From Phycomyces nitens (taxonomy: Eukaryota; Mucoromycota; Mucoromycetes; Mucorales; Phycomycetaceae), in NCBI GenBank assembly GCA_022702545.1, contig JAHRBC010000005.1, positions 4,418,501 through 4,482,500 of the forward strand: a stretch of DNA of 64,000 bases, written 5' to 3'. The notes under the pieces are model-generated. The model made no database searches and had not been told where the DNA came from. It was given only the letters and a program-made list of their open reading frames with translations. Shown one piece after another: positions 35,978 to 48,868 of this stretch (position 1 is its first letter; each line of letters begins with the position of its first letter). Position numbers and translations under genes: made by a program.

Positions 35978-37676
35978 TTATATCTCCTGGTGTCCCAATG
36001 GATCAGCACAAATCTAGAATATTTCATGTCTGGCGGATGAGATGAATACTGACTGGGACTACATGGAATTTATGTGTGGCCATATTAATTCTTTTTGATT
36101 GGAATTCTTGATTGACTTGGTTTTTAAAGGTGCACTCAATTGAAACAAGTTTTCAAAACTGGCATATTTGGTGTATATGAAATCTAGTCGACATGCTGGA
36201 AACCAACCTCTTTATCACAATTCACAAGTGCAATCGTATTAAAGACCACTGTTGAATAAGCAATCAAGAATACGAGTCACATTTAAGAAATGAAAAAGAA
36301 ATCTCGACTGTATGGATGGGCCATTTATCACCATATAACCAATTGACAAGGATAATCTGGCTTAACTGGGCAGACATGCTTTGGTGACAAGTACTTCATT
36401 CCTCCAAGAATATTTTTTTCTATGGAATGAAAAGGCTTTACTATTGGAATTAATTGTTCCTACACTTTCAAACCAAAGAATAGAATAAAATAAAAAATAT
36501 TGTGTTCGTATTTAACTACAAATATCTTCTTTCTTCTTTCTGGAATACCAAACATGGTAGATTAAAGACCATGAGTCTTGATATAATATTATCTCTAGTC
36601 AAGTGATATATAATTTTTAATAGGCATTCACATCTACATAAAAAAATATTATCATGCCAGATTTAACATGCTTTCAACTGGTTCATGATTTAGTCATATT
36701 TTTGGTTTCAAACAATAATTATAAAAAAGATGGCGGTTAATTGAATGTCTTTTCACAGTACTGAATGTCTTGCACCTATAGGGTACTGCCACTGCATTTG
36801 TTATTATTAAAAAAGAAAAAGAACAATTGCCCATCTGTTTTCTCGATTATTCATTCAATTGTATCCAGAAGTTGAATATATTTCCATGGTATATGATGTG
36901 ATTGGTACAATTTCAGTAATATTAAATGGTCAGTTTCTCGATATATATATAAATATATATATACGCATTTCCAAATATCTGGATCAATGCCTAAAAACAA
37001 AGAGAGTGAGAAATGCGCTTTTCTGCTTAAAAATATTCAGAGAATGGCAAAATAAACGCATACATACATTCTTGATAGCCTTGTTCACTATATATTATTC
37101 AAAAAAGACGAAAAAGTACCTTTATGTATATATACCAACCCAATCCTAATACACCATTGTTTATATCCAGCGTATCAATAGCTATTTATCTGCCCTTGTA
37201 AAGTAATATATATATATATATTCAAAATAAATAGGCCATGAATAATAGATGCATGAACTTTTAAGCTTGATTCCAAAAAATATACAAGATAATTAGAAAC
37301 AAATTAAAAAAAGCAACTAGGCAATAATATAAAAGTAGAACTAATTAATCGATTGATTGATTAATTAATTATTTTTTAAAATATATATATATATATATAT
37401 GGTCGGGTTCTGTCTAGGCTACTAAGAAGTGGATAATCATTCTAGAGATTATCAATGGATCGTTACCTTGTAGCAATACAAAGAAACCGTAAAGCTGCTT
37501 AATTAAAGGCCTGATTTATACTCTTGGCCTCAAACAGAATTCCCCAAACTTGGTCTCACAAACCAAATGAAAAGCCAATAGAAGGACTGCGTTTTTCGGT
37601 GGCTGAAAACCAGCATGATTTCTGTCTCCATTTTGACGCATAAAGACTTTTTTTTTTCCAAAGCAGTAATTTACTA
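35719..37676. other. Gene-poor AT-rich region
   Basis: About 2 kb after histone H3 with no recognisable gene. A long GT repeat lies at 35941-35974, and TA repeats at about 36941-36963, 37207-37222 and 37380-37400. The 96-codon frame at 36859-37149 crosses a TA repeat and lacks recognisable content. Confidence 0.5.
35941..35974. repeat. (TG)n dinucleotide repeat
   Basis: An uninterrupted run of about 17 TG units, a simple microsatellite in intergenic DNA. Confidence 0.95.
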
Positions 37677-39236
37677 ATGGCACAGAATCCAGGAGACACA
37701 CCAGCATGGTACATGCAGGGCCAAACCCACCAGAAAACACCAGGCACAAATCAAGGTCAACCTGGATTACCGTCTGTCTTGCAGCATCTTGAGCAACAGA
37801 CTCATAATAGACAGGCACTTGGGGCATTAGCAGCTGCATCCATTACATCTTCACTCGGAGGGCTACAGACAAGGAATAACCACCAAGACCCACAAAACTA
37901 TAATTACTACCCAGATTACCAACGCCCTGTAATTGCCTATGATGATCTTCCACAACCTGACATTGCTCCTAAACCTTTTGGGTAACCGAATGAGAATTGT
38001 AGAAAATGAAAGACTCGAGAATATAGGCTGACTGTGATCAATATGGTAGGGTGGCTTGTTGCAACCGCACCTACAAATCAGATACTGCATTAGAACAACA
38101 CCAGAAACAGCATATTCAGTGCCCTAATTCTGGATGTGATTTTGTGGGAATAAAGGTTGTCTTGGAAGACCATGAAGAAACTATGCATGGAAAGCCAAAA
38201 AAGAATCCAAACAGGTAAATCAAAGCCGATATTCTTATTTTGTGGGCGTCCATATCTGACTTGCATGCAGGTCTGATGGAGTTGTTCCACCAAATGCGCC
38301 CAGACTTGACACACCAGAGGCCTTGGCAGCCTGGATTGCTGCTCGTAAAAAGAACTGGCCCAGTGAAGCAAATATCGAGAGAAAGGTATGGAGGACAAGG
38401 GCAATTTGGTTCAAACATGCTGAATACCCGAATTGGATTGTCCTCTTTTAGGCACGTGAGGCAAAAGAAAGGGCTGCAAAAGGACAGCTGCCAAAAAAGA
38501 ATGGAAAGCGCAAGGGAAAGGAGCTAGATAAGCCCAAGGTCAAAAAGGAACGGGTTACAAAGGAGGTTGTGGCAGAGACAAAGCCAATCATTACATCATC
38601 ACTTGGGCTTATTTCTGGCTATGGGTCAGATTCTGAAGAAGAGATGTTTGATGCAGTACAGACAGTAGAGGAGATTATGCAGATAGAGCCCTCTGAAAAG
38701 GCTAAAAATGAGCCTCAAAATACAGAACAGAGCACCGATAGTGAGGACGATAGCGATGACAGCGATGACCTTGTGGATCCCACAAAAGACGCCATTTCCT
38801 CCAAAGATCCCTCTAGTTCTGGAAAGATCCCTACACCGGAAGCTCCAAGGAGCTTTAAAAGAATTTGTAAATATTTTTCTCGTGGCCAGTGCAGGAGAGG
38901 AGATGGTTGTCATTTCTCACATGAAATCAAGCCCGTGAGTAATTATGTAGTCTTTTATCTTTATTTGCTTATTTATTTATGATCCTGACACACTCTTAGA
39001 AAAAGCGACCGGAACCCCGTCAGCCAGTCAAGGTAGAAGCAGTTCACAAAAGACCCAATCTTCTTCGAATGGTAAGTGTTTATAATTAATAATAATAAAA
39101 AGGGCAATTGGTTGCTAAGACGCGTCTTTCAAAGCTACTGGACAAGGACATTCGACAGGAGAGAAACATGATTTTACAATCCCTGCGTTTCATTACCGAT
39201 AATGATTTTCTGGGTGAAGCCAACTCCAAACGATAG
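37677..39236 (+). CDS. NUFIP1/Rsa1-like protein with C2H2 and CCCH zinc fingers
   Basis: NUFIP1 and yeast Rsa1 are assembly factors for box C/D snoRNPs. Six exons: 37677-37981, 38050-38214, 38271-38385, 38452-38934, 39000-39071, 39135-39236, 1242 nt, 413 aa. Residues about 103-155 hold Cys/His finger elements (CCNRTYKSDTALEQHQKQH, CPNSGCDFVG, HEETMHG). The family block follows (RLDTPEALAAWIAARKKNWP, then SEANIERK), then a Lys-rich and an acidic Ser/Asp stretch (DSEDDSDDSDD). A CCCH finger of spacing C-x7-C-x5-C-x3-H is at residues about 334-352 (CKYFSRGQCRRGDGCHFSH). The C terminus (LLRMLLDKDIRQERN) resembles the conserved terminal helix seen in such proteins. Convergent with chitin synthase; the stops are 176 bp apart. 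Confidence 0.82.
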
Positions 39237-39411
39237 ATTGAATATACTTTACACAATTAATTAGACAGACATTTGACCAAGGTTTTTTAAAAAAAAAAGT
39301 GGAATAATTGATAGTATTGTTATAATACGAGCATTATGATTGCTACTACTGTACAAAAAAGAAGAAGAAGAAGTAAATAATAATAATAATAAAGAAATAT
39401 ATATGATGTGT

Positions 39412-42251
39412 TTATCCCATGAATATCCGGAAGATGAGATAGAGACAACTGCCACAGAAACGGATTGCAGACAAACCGGCCACACTCCAGAGCACGAAAC
39501 CAAGGTAAGAAGTACTTCTGACCTCAAATGTACCAAAGCTGGCAAGGATATTTTCGTTTGTAATCAAGACAACAAGAATGAGGTTGGAAATGATCCAGGA
39601 AATAACCAGACGGGTACGGAATGAGCGGTAGTAATCCTCTTGTTTGGTCTTTGCATCACGATGAGACACTTCGGGCTCAACCTGGCGAGTGAGTTCGACA
39701 CAAGCCTCTTCGTAAGCTTCATTGATATCCTTTTGCTCTGTTGGCACTTCGACTTCGACTGTAACATCGCCAGAACCATCCTTCTTTGACTTGACCACAC
39801 CCAGATCAGTAGACACAGTGTTGTCACCTTTTGTACCCCAAGACACATCGTGGGTATTACAGAAAGCATAGATGTTGAGAATGTTGGTATAACTGGGCGA
39901 AAGGAAGATGTACTGGATAAAACTGGTAAACATGTGCCAGGGATCAAAGAAGAGGAAACTGGCAATAAAGTACATGGCGTAGGTAGAGACGATGGAAATA
40001 ATGATGTTTCTAAAGGTCGATTCGCCCAACATTGCCGTAAACGAACCCTCTGCATTCTCGACAGCATCCTGTACACCAACAACCGTGATCCAAATGGTGG
40101 CAAACATCATGTAGACCATGAGAATAGCAAAAAAGGTCATACTTCCAAAGTAAGCCCATTTGGATCCCTGGGGTCTGTTACCAAGCGCAAGGATGAACTG
40201 GACGATGATCAAGAGGATGTAGATATAGTTGAGAATGGTATGGAGAATAGAGGCAGCATTGGCAGAAAAGGGCTTTGGGTCCAGACTTTCGGCTCCCAAT
40301 GCACTGGTAAGGATGTAGAATGTGAGATAGAAATTGCCCAAGGCAAACCAAGAGAAGATCAAGTTGTAGGTGTTGTAGAGATCTTCGACCATGAACATGA
40401 GCTTGCGGATAAATGAATGGTCAGAGGCCCAGACCTTACGCCAATGGAACAAGGCATAGCATCCGGCAAAGAAGGAACCTACAATAAAGAGTTTAGTGAT
40501 CCCATTGAGCTCTTTCTTGTCTGCCTTACCGTTCAACCATCTTCTGCGCTGGGAGATGAATTCGGGGACCTAAAGTAAAAAATAAGAAGGGTATGTATGA
40601 GTGGATTGCAATTATTATTTATCCATTGTGCTTACCGAATCAGGAACATCTGTCTCACCATATGAGCTAGACACATAGTGCAAGACCCAGTTGGCCTTCT
40701 TTTTGGCTACCAACTCATAGCACAAAATACGATCCTCAGCAAGATACATGTTTGCCGTAAAGATGTCTGCATCAGCGCCATGCTGACTCTCTCCCAAAAA
40801 GTACTTTTCGAGAGGACCATGGCCGTTTTCGTCGTTTTGGAGAGCAGTGAAACGATAGGCTGAAAAAGCACCTGGAAGGACAGAAATATAACCAAACACA
40901 CTCTCGAGAGGTTTGTCGAGAATGTTGGACATCTTGTATTCAAAGTTCTGGGCAGCCACAAGAGGGTTGAGGAGAGCAACACCAGCCGTACCAGACATGG
41001 CACGAATCTCACCACATGCACCGGCAATATTGGAGCTAATGTCGAATGCCTTCCAGAGATGGTAAATCGATGTCTTTCCCGGACGTGTTCCAACATCGAT
41101 CAAAACACACACATTGGGGTTGATAACCGGGCCAAATGCCTGGAAGAACCAGCGATGGGAGTTGATCTTCTTTTGGTTGTTTTCCTTGAGACAGAATAGG
41201 ATCTGGCAGGGTGGCATGCCCTTGTCAGCACCCTTGAACTTCATTTCAGGATCGACCGAGAGCTGGGTGGTATACTCGTAAATATGGGCCGTGACGGGTT
41301 TGTCACCAACCACGTTCTTGGCCACACCATCCTGGTAGACACCAAGGGTAGCAAGAAGAGAAAGGGTACGGGGATGGATCTTCTTGCGACCATCAGACAC
41401 AATACACACCACTACCTTCTCCCATGCCTTGGGACCCTCCCATACGTTTGAGCGGACACGGGAACATAGATGAGCAATGTTCTTCATGACACCGTGCATC
41501 GTACGCGCAAATAAAATCTCATCTTCCTATAAAATTGCAAATTGCCAAAATAATAAAATCGAATTAATTTGATCCTGCTGAGAATACTTTTTTCTTTCAC
41601 TATCATCCAATGGGTCCAATCTAAATCCAATTGCACCCTCTTAAAAGGACAAGAATCAAAAACTTACGTTGTACATTGTCAATACGATAAAGAGCTCCGT
41701 GTTACGCTGCAAAATTGGCTGTCGGAGAGTGTATCCTTGGCTGGCAAAATCTGCAGGATCACAAGTGGCAGCAGTGTATCGCATGTGGGTGAATTCTTTG
41801 GTGTCTTTGATGGGCACTGCCTGGAGGTAAGGAGTAGGCACCGGACAGTCGAGAATCAGGTTACCATGGGTAAGCTTAACACGACGGGCTATAATACACA
41901 AAAAGTAAATATTATATATATCGAGTGCATCTAAAACTTACTTGTCTTGTAACGACGGGGCTGACGGCGAGGAGCATCTCCGAAACGCATATTTGGAGAT
42001 GGTGGTCCCATTGGCTGTGGAGGATACATAGTCTGCTGTGGAGGATACCCTCCTCCAGGCTGCCCAAATGGATCCGGGGGATAAGAAGGAGCATTATCGC
42101 GAAGAAGAGGCTGATGATCATAGCCAGTCGGGGGAGGTTGGTCTTCGGGATAAGGGTCGGCAAAAGGCGAGTTCCTGTCCATCTGCTGGGGAACAAACTG
42201 TGTATCGTGAAGAGGATACTGGTCGTGTTCCTGTTTCTGTCCCGGGTTCAT
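39412..42251 (-). CDS. Chitin synthase (division 1, class I-III type)
   Basis: Plasma-membrane enzyme polymerising GlcNAc from UDP-GlcNAc into chitin. Four exons: 42251-41942, 41888-41668, 41526-40636, 40569-39412, 2580 nt, 859 aa. The N terminus is a Pro/Gln/Tyr-rich cytosolic tail ([17 protein letters not shown]). The chitin synthase N-terminal domain starts at [17 protein letters not shown]. Catalytic motifs: [27 protein letters not shown], the EDR at about 441-443 ([11 protein letters not shown]), and QRRRW at 481-485, just after the last intron. The C-terminal part has several membrane helices ([47 protein letters not shown]). No myosin motor is present. The exact class needs a tree. Confidence 0.95.
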
Positions 42252-43285
42252 GGCTGTTCAGTCTCTGGGGGGGGGGGGGAAATAGAAAGGAAGAGGGACA
42301 AGAGGATGCGAAATGGCTGAGGTACGGCGACCTTTTAAATTCTTTATTCTTTTCCATAAATGGGGTGCTGGTTTTTGCCAAGTCAGTGTGCCTTCAAAGC
42401 CACCTATCCTAAAATAAACACCACTCCGACAATAGGGTTAAATTCTGTACACTTGGCAAAGCCTCCCATACGTCAAATTGCGAATCAGATCAGAACCCAA
42501 TGCGTTTGGCGCCATGGCTTTAAGCCTCCAGGCGTGGCTGACAAGGGCCTCCTCAATGGATATTATATCCTTTTTAGGACATATAATACCCATACCATCA
42601 CATATACTTGAAGACCAACATCAAATAACAGGTGTGGAAGATGTTGGTCGGTATTGTCCTTTTTAGGACATGCGTTTTTGAACATCCTCAACTCCTCTAC
42701 AAGATCGTTTCAGGGAACAAATAGAAAAATAACAAGAAAGAAAAAAACAAAATCCGGAATAGGCTGCCAACCAGTATAATGAACCAGTTTCATGTTTAAT
42801 TCTGAGCCAATCATTTCATTCATTAGTTTTTTTTTTCTTTGGATTCTTTTTTTTTTCTTTTCCAAAAAAGTAAATAGTTAAAATAACAGCCATGGCTACA
42901 CTCTTGACCCTATCAATTTACATTTAATATATTTAATATATTTAATACAGCCTCCCACTTGGATCATGAATAGCCCTTTATTCTGATGAGTAAAATGGGT
43001 GTTTGATCTTTATCGTTTGTTTAGCCACTCTAAACTCAAAATACACGTGATTTGTCCAAGTCTTTTTATTAACAGACGCTTCAATACATAACTATTGTTG
43101 GATACTACTCCAAAGACTCTTTATATTAAAGTAACCCATCAATTATTATTATTTTAGAGAGAAAAAATAATTGAGAAGCGTGACATCTTTATAAATATTC
43201 AATTCCCGCTCATAAATCTTGCCCTTGGAATTTTTTTTTTTTTGAATTTTCCCTCTTCTTTATCGAAAATATTACATTTCTTGTA
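42252..43285. promoter_or_regulatory. Divergent upstream region of chitin synthase and MCM7
   Basis: About 1 kb between two divergent start codons. A G-run (about 42268-42278) sits just before the chitin synthase start. A CACGTG lies at about 43045-43050 on the MCM7 side. No ACGCGT cell-cycle box was seen near MCM7. No gene recognised. Confidence 0.4.
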
Positions 43286-45826
43286 ATGGCTGCCCTTTTG
43301 CCTATCAACATTGGCATCAATTATGACGAGGAGAAACGTAATAAGCAATTACAGTCAAGCGATTTTTAGGTTAATAAGAAAAAAAATCAAAATTTCACAT
43401 AGTAATCCTCCAGGGCTTCCTCGAGAACTTCCAGAGCAAGTCCACTCAAGGTGGAAACGCGATGGAAATGGATGAACAACGTCCAAAGTACATGAATATT
43501 CTGGTAATTTATATTTTCCCAACCATTTCAAAGTATACGCCAAACTAAACTGGCTCAATGATATTATCACAGCAAGCCATTGCCGATCGTAAAGAGACAG
43601 TCATTACCGTCGAACTAGATGACCTTGCCGTCGTAAGTATTGAGAACCTCTTGATATTCTAATCTAGACAGTGTTTAATGCCCGGAATGCATGTGTATCT
43701 CACACTTTATTATTATTATTAATAATAATATTAAAAAACATCAAGTTTGAAGATTCAAAGACGCGCACCGTAGCTCATATCATCCGTAACACCAAACACT
43801 ATATCGATATCCTCAGCACTGTAATCGATGCAATTATCAACACCCTTACCCCCAACGCAGTCGAAATGTCCTACAAGGACTCTGTTTTGGATGTCATTAT
43901 TAATCAGCGACGCAATCGCGATGGACACAGCCTTAATGATATGACTACCCAGTTCCCTCCTGCCTTGACTCGTCGCTACGAAGTTTACATCAAGCCCTTG
44001 TCGTCAGATGCTGCACTAGCCGTACGCCAGATCAAGGGCAGTCTCTTGGGACATTTGGTCACTGTGCGTGGTATCATTACACGCGTATCCGACGTAAAGC
44101 CATTCTTGCAAGTCAACACCTACACCTGCGACTCTTGTGGTCATGAAATCTTCCAGGAGATCACCCAGCGTCAGTTTACTCCTCTTACCGAGTGTCCTTC
44201 TGAAGAGTGCAAGAGCAACAACTTGAAGGGAAAGCTCTACATGCAGACTAGAGCTTCTAAATTCCTTGCTTTCCAGGAAGTCAAGTTGCAAGAATTGGTA
44301 TGTCTTTGTGATTTATAACCGTCATGTGTGTATTAAGATGTCTTGCAAAACCTCCAAAGACAGATCAAGTTCCTGTTGGACATATCCCTAGAAGCATGAC
44401 CGTAAACCTCTATGGCTCTCGCTGTCGTTCCCTGACCCCCGGTGATGTGTGCAGCATCTCGGGTATCTTCTTGCCTTTGCCTTATACTGGATTCAAGGCC
44501 ATCAAGGCTGGACTAATGACAGATACATACCTCGAGACACAATACGTCCACAAATTGAAGAAGCAGTACGATCAGATCGAACTCACTCCAGCAGAGGCCG
44601 AAAAGGTTGCCAGTCTGCAGCGTAACCCCAACATTTACAGTGATCTTGCACGCAGTATTGCACCTGAGATCTATGGCCATGAAGACGTCAAGAAGACTTT
44701 GCTCTTGTTGCTGGTCGGTGGTGTTACAAAGGTTATTGGAGATGGTATGAAGATTCGTGGAGACATCAATGTGTGCTTGATGGGTGATCCTGGTGTTGCC
44801 AAATCACAGCTCTTAAAATTCATCAGCAAGGTCGCGCCGCGTGGTATATACACCACCGGTCGTGGTTCTTCTGGTGTGGGTTTGACAGCTGCTGTCATGC
44901 GTGATCCTGTCACTGATGAGATGGTTCTGGAGGGTGGTGCATTGGTCCTGGCTGACAATGGTATCTGCTGTATTGATGAGTTTGACAAGATGGATGAGTC
45001 TGATCGTACAGCTATCCATGAGGTTATGGAACAGCAGACAATCTCTATATCCAAGGCTGGTATCAACACCACTCTCAATGCACGCGCATCAATTCTTGCA
45101 GCTGCCAATCCTCTGTATGGTCGCTACAACACCCGTATCTCGCCCACACAGAACATCAACCTACCCGCTGCCCTCTTGTCTCGTTTTGATATTCTCTACC
45201 TGATGCTCGACAAGCCATCTGATGAGATGGATCGTCTGTTGGCTGAGCATGTAACCTATGTTCACACCCACAACAAGCATCCTTCGCTTGATTTCGATGT
45301 GCTTGAGCCTAGCATCATCCGTCATTACGTTGCATCAGTTCGTCGTCTTTCTCCAGTTCTCACCCAGGACGTGTCTGTGTATGTGACGAATGCCTATGTC
45401 AACCTACGCAACCAATACAAGCTTGACGAGGCTCGTCAACAGCAGTTTACCTATGCCTCTGCACGTACTCTGTTGGGTATCATTCGTATGGCCCAGGCAA
45501 TTGCACGTATCCGCTGTTCATCTTTGGTTGAGACCAAGGATGTCGACGAGGCTTTGCGTCTGCTGGATGTCAGCAAGTCTTCACTCGCCGAATCCCAGGG
45601 TGGCCATAACCAGCGCCAGGACCGCACTCCAGCCAGCAGCATTCTCAAGATCATTCGTGAACTGCGCGACCAGCAAGGCGATGTCCTCAGTCTGTCCGAG
45701 ATTAGAGAACATGTTACCAACAAGGGATACACTGAAGGACAGCTTGAGGAAACCATCAGAACCTATATGGATCTCAATGTCTGGCATGTCAATGCTGCCC
45801 GCACCTACCTTTCTTTGGTCCATTAA
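43286..45826 (+). CDS. MCM7: DNA replication licensing factor MCM7
   Basis: Subunit of the Mcm2-7 replicative helicase. Five exons: 43286-43337, 43403-43503, 43573-43632, 43746-44297, 44360-45826, 2232 nt, 743 aa. N-terminal marks: [10 protein letters not shown] and VITVELDDL. The zinc-binding motif (CDSCG ... CPSEECKSN) is in exon 4, followed by [13 protein letters not shown]. The AAA+ core has Walker [10 protein letters not shown] (near residue 397), Walker [10 protein letters not shown], sensor 1 AAANP and the arginine finger SRFD (near residue 529). The C terminus ([16 protein letters not shown]) matches the conserved MCM7 winged-helix end. The small first exons are typical of the locus. 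MCM7 rather than another paralogue is chosen by the TDQVPVG and C-terminal blocks. Confidence 0.95.
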
Positions 45827-46029
45827 ATATATTCTTTCTTTCCTTTCTTCTTTACTTTATATTCTCATTGCATTTATTCTTATTCCTTGGCGTATTTTGT
45901 TCTTCTGTAGATAGAAACAAGATAAAATAAAACAAAAAAAGTACATCTTGGAACGAAATCAAATTTATTTATACATTCGTATTTGAAATAGCCATGGGAT
46001 GGATCTTTATGAAAAAGAAAATGACATCC

Positions 46030-47592
46030 TTAGGAATTAAAGTCCTCTACAGCAGCATCAACTTCTTGAGGATCAAGATTTCCTCTGGATTCAGAGTCAC
46101 GGATATCATGGACCTAATGAGAGAGAATATAAGCAAAAAACAAAAACAAAACAAAAAAAGCTCTTTATAATTCCAAACAGACTTACTTGGAACATGGCTA
46201 CAATAAACTCTGCAATAGGCTTATTGATCCAACGGGTAGGTTTCCAAGAATATTCAAACCATCCCAGATGGCCACCATAATCTGTTGTGGCCAGCATGAC
46301 ATATGGGTTGATTTTGATTTCATCGTATGGAATGCACTCTGCAACAGCCACTGGATCATCCATGGCGTTTAGGCACAAGAGTGGAATACGAACATGCTCT
46401 ATAAAACGGCACGAACTTCCGTCTCGGTAATAATTCTTGACGGTAGAGTATCCGGCCACTCGACGCGTACAAGTTTCGTCAAACTCTCGGATACTTGCAG
46501 AATTGATGACCTTTTCGGGGTCAATGTCTTTGTTCTGGGACATGACATGTATGTGCCTACAGACAGTTAGTTCTTGACCTGGGTATCTCTGAGAACTCAC
46601 TTTTCAAAGATGCCTCTCAGATTAGCAGCCATATGAGGATCATACACTCGGCTGGTAAATGGGCCTCGTAGCATTGCCATGTTTGCGCTATAACAAGATA
46701 AAATAAGATAAAGAGTTGGTTATTATGTAGAGTATATAAGCGACATACTTTAACAAGTCAAAGGGGTTTCCAATTGACAGAGCTGCCTTGAATGGGGTCT
46801 TTTCGCCCTCTTCGCCAAGATACTGCAAGATATAAATGTAAATGTGATTTCATGGTTTTTATTATCACCATTACCTTTACAAGAATATTGGCACCCAGAG
46901 AGAACCCAATGGAAATCAAGGGTGTTCCAGGGGCTAGTTTTGACTGGATATGCTTGACGACCTCTCGGATATCATCGGTGTAAGAAGCATTGAAAAGCTT
47001 GGGGGTAGTTATCTCTGTGTTTCCACACCCACGAGCATTTAGTACAACACCCCGGTAATTGAATGGGGGGCCAGTGATCTAAAGCAGTGTTTTAGCTTCA
47101 TGAATATCTGTAACTAATCTTTGATGATTTACTTACCAATTCCAGTACTCCACGTATATAAGATTCATGGCTTCCTCCTGTTAGGCCATGTAGACACACC
47201 AGAGTGGGGGTGTCTTGCTGAGGGCGTCTGTCCAACGGAACAGTCCAGTCGAGTGATACCTGGCCACCGTCTGGCATCTTTAACAGCTCTCTAAATGTAT
47301 TTATAGATAATTAATATTGATAAGGAATTATAGAATTAAACAACCTTTCATAAAACAAGGTATGAGGATCAATCTTGTTGTAATGCGCCGAAAAGCCTGT
47401 CTGGAGGTGACCATTAAAGAGATAGGGCGTGGGAGTATACGTGGCCTGGGGGCCTATCAATGAGGGGCAGGTCTGGGCAATAAACTCATCGAGCGGCAGA
47501 GAGGTCTTTTCAGATTTACTCAATGGGATATTTACAGGCTCTGAATGGTGGTGATACTTAACACCCAAGGACCTCTGGAGATAGGAAAGCAT
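46030..47592 (-). CDS. YheT/ABHD-family alpha/beta hydrolase
   Basis: Member of the AB-hydrolase-4 family (bacterial YheT, plant EMB8, human ABHD1/3, yeast Eht1/Eeb1/Ymr210w), esterases or acyltransferases acting on lipids. Seven exons: 47592-47345, 47290-47137, 47078-46875, 46822-46749, 46687-46601, 46556-46187, 46113-46030, 1221 nt, 406 aa. Seen: PYLFNGHLQT near the N terminus, LVCLHGLTGGSHESYIR, NARGCG, the nucleophile elbow GFSLGAN, the acid in NAMDDPVA and the catalytic His in GGHLGWFE. The start codon sits in GCCACCATG, a good initiation context. Substrate is unknown: ethyl-ester synthase, phospholipase and monoacylglycerol lipase activities all occur in the family. Convergent with MCM7, 203 bp between stops. 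Confidence 0.9.
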
Positions 47593-48638
47593 GGTGGCAA
47601 ACAAAAGTGTAAGAAGAACAAGAAGAAAGACAAACTTGGGTAATTGGCCAAATATGCATTATCGCTTTCCAATTTAAAAAAGCTGTTCCTGAGTATCCAA
47701 ATCACGGTGGCTTGTATAAATTATAATAGCCCTCTTTTATTTTATTATTACTAGTGGTTCAATTTGATTTTTAAAACGAATATGAGATGACTTCAAATAA
47801 AGATTTGTTGACACGTTCATATCTGTCAGCATTAATGCTGTTGTAGGTTTCCTTAAATGGGCATCTTTTAACCCTTTAACTCTTTAACCCTTGAACCTTG
47901 TTATGACTAAAGCACAACCGATGGTTGCCTTTAGCGAATGGGATTTATAGGAAAATAAAGGCCGAATTATATGGCGCCAAATGGGTAGATGTAAAGTTAA
48001 TTGGCCAAGACAATGGCAATTCCATACAGACCAGAATAAACCAAATGTGATTATATCGAATCAAGACCATGTAACCTTTCTTCAAAAGAAATTCTTGGTA
48101 TCTAGGGAAATTTGAGCTCATGGACCAAAGACATATTTATATAGATTTGTTTAATAAACTGGCCTGGAGTGCTGCCAAGTGACCATGTTTTATAAAGGCG
48201 AATCTATAAGGTGGCCATTGTGCTTCAATTAGACCAAAAGATATAGTGTGGTCTGTGCACCATTATTGTTATTGGTGGTGGTTAATGGCTCTTTGGCTTG
48301 GTAGTCTTATCTAATGTCCAAGGCACTGGTAGATTGTGGCACTTATTTTTATTATTATTATTATTTCTAAAGTGGCTGATTGTACCTGATTTTCTTGATC
48401 CCCGGGATTTATGGCTGTCTGTCTGTCTGTGTTTGTAGATATATTGAAAAAGGAATATATAAATATAACAATTGTTTTTTTCTTTCTTTTGGAATTCTCG
48501 GCGGGAGTTTGTGTTTCAAATGTATTACTGTCTCCCTGATATCAACCATATAGTGTTCTTTATGACACCAAGAGTATTAATAGTACAATAGAAGTGCTAT
48601 ATTTTATATGTTGCTCAGCATATACAATATCGCAATCA

Positions 48639-48681
<43 letters not shown>

Positions 48682-48868
48682 ATAAGCCAAGTGAATATCG
48701 GAATATAAACATAGTAGTAAATAACGATACGGCTCAAATGGCGGGCAGACTATGTTACACAATAACTAATTTAATTATGACTATATATATATATATTTTG
48801 GTTTAAGAATACAAGAATACAAACTGTGGCTAAAGATTTATTTCTTCTTTTGTACCTTTTTACAACTT
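47593..48868. other. Divergent intergenic region with long AT repeat
   Basis: About 1.3 kb between divergent genes. It contains an (AT)n run at about 48641-48674 and a second one at about 48783-48798. No gene recognised; promoters of both neighbours should be at its edges. Confidence 0.5.
48641..48674. repeat. (AT)n dinucleotide repeat
   Basis: An uninterrupted run of about 17 AT units, capable of forming a perfect hairpin. Confidence 0.9.

Noticed and set aside
36859..37149. 96-codon plus-strand ORF
   Set aside because: Very AT-rich, crosses a TA repeat, lacks an ATG at its head and shows no domain or codon bias.
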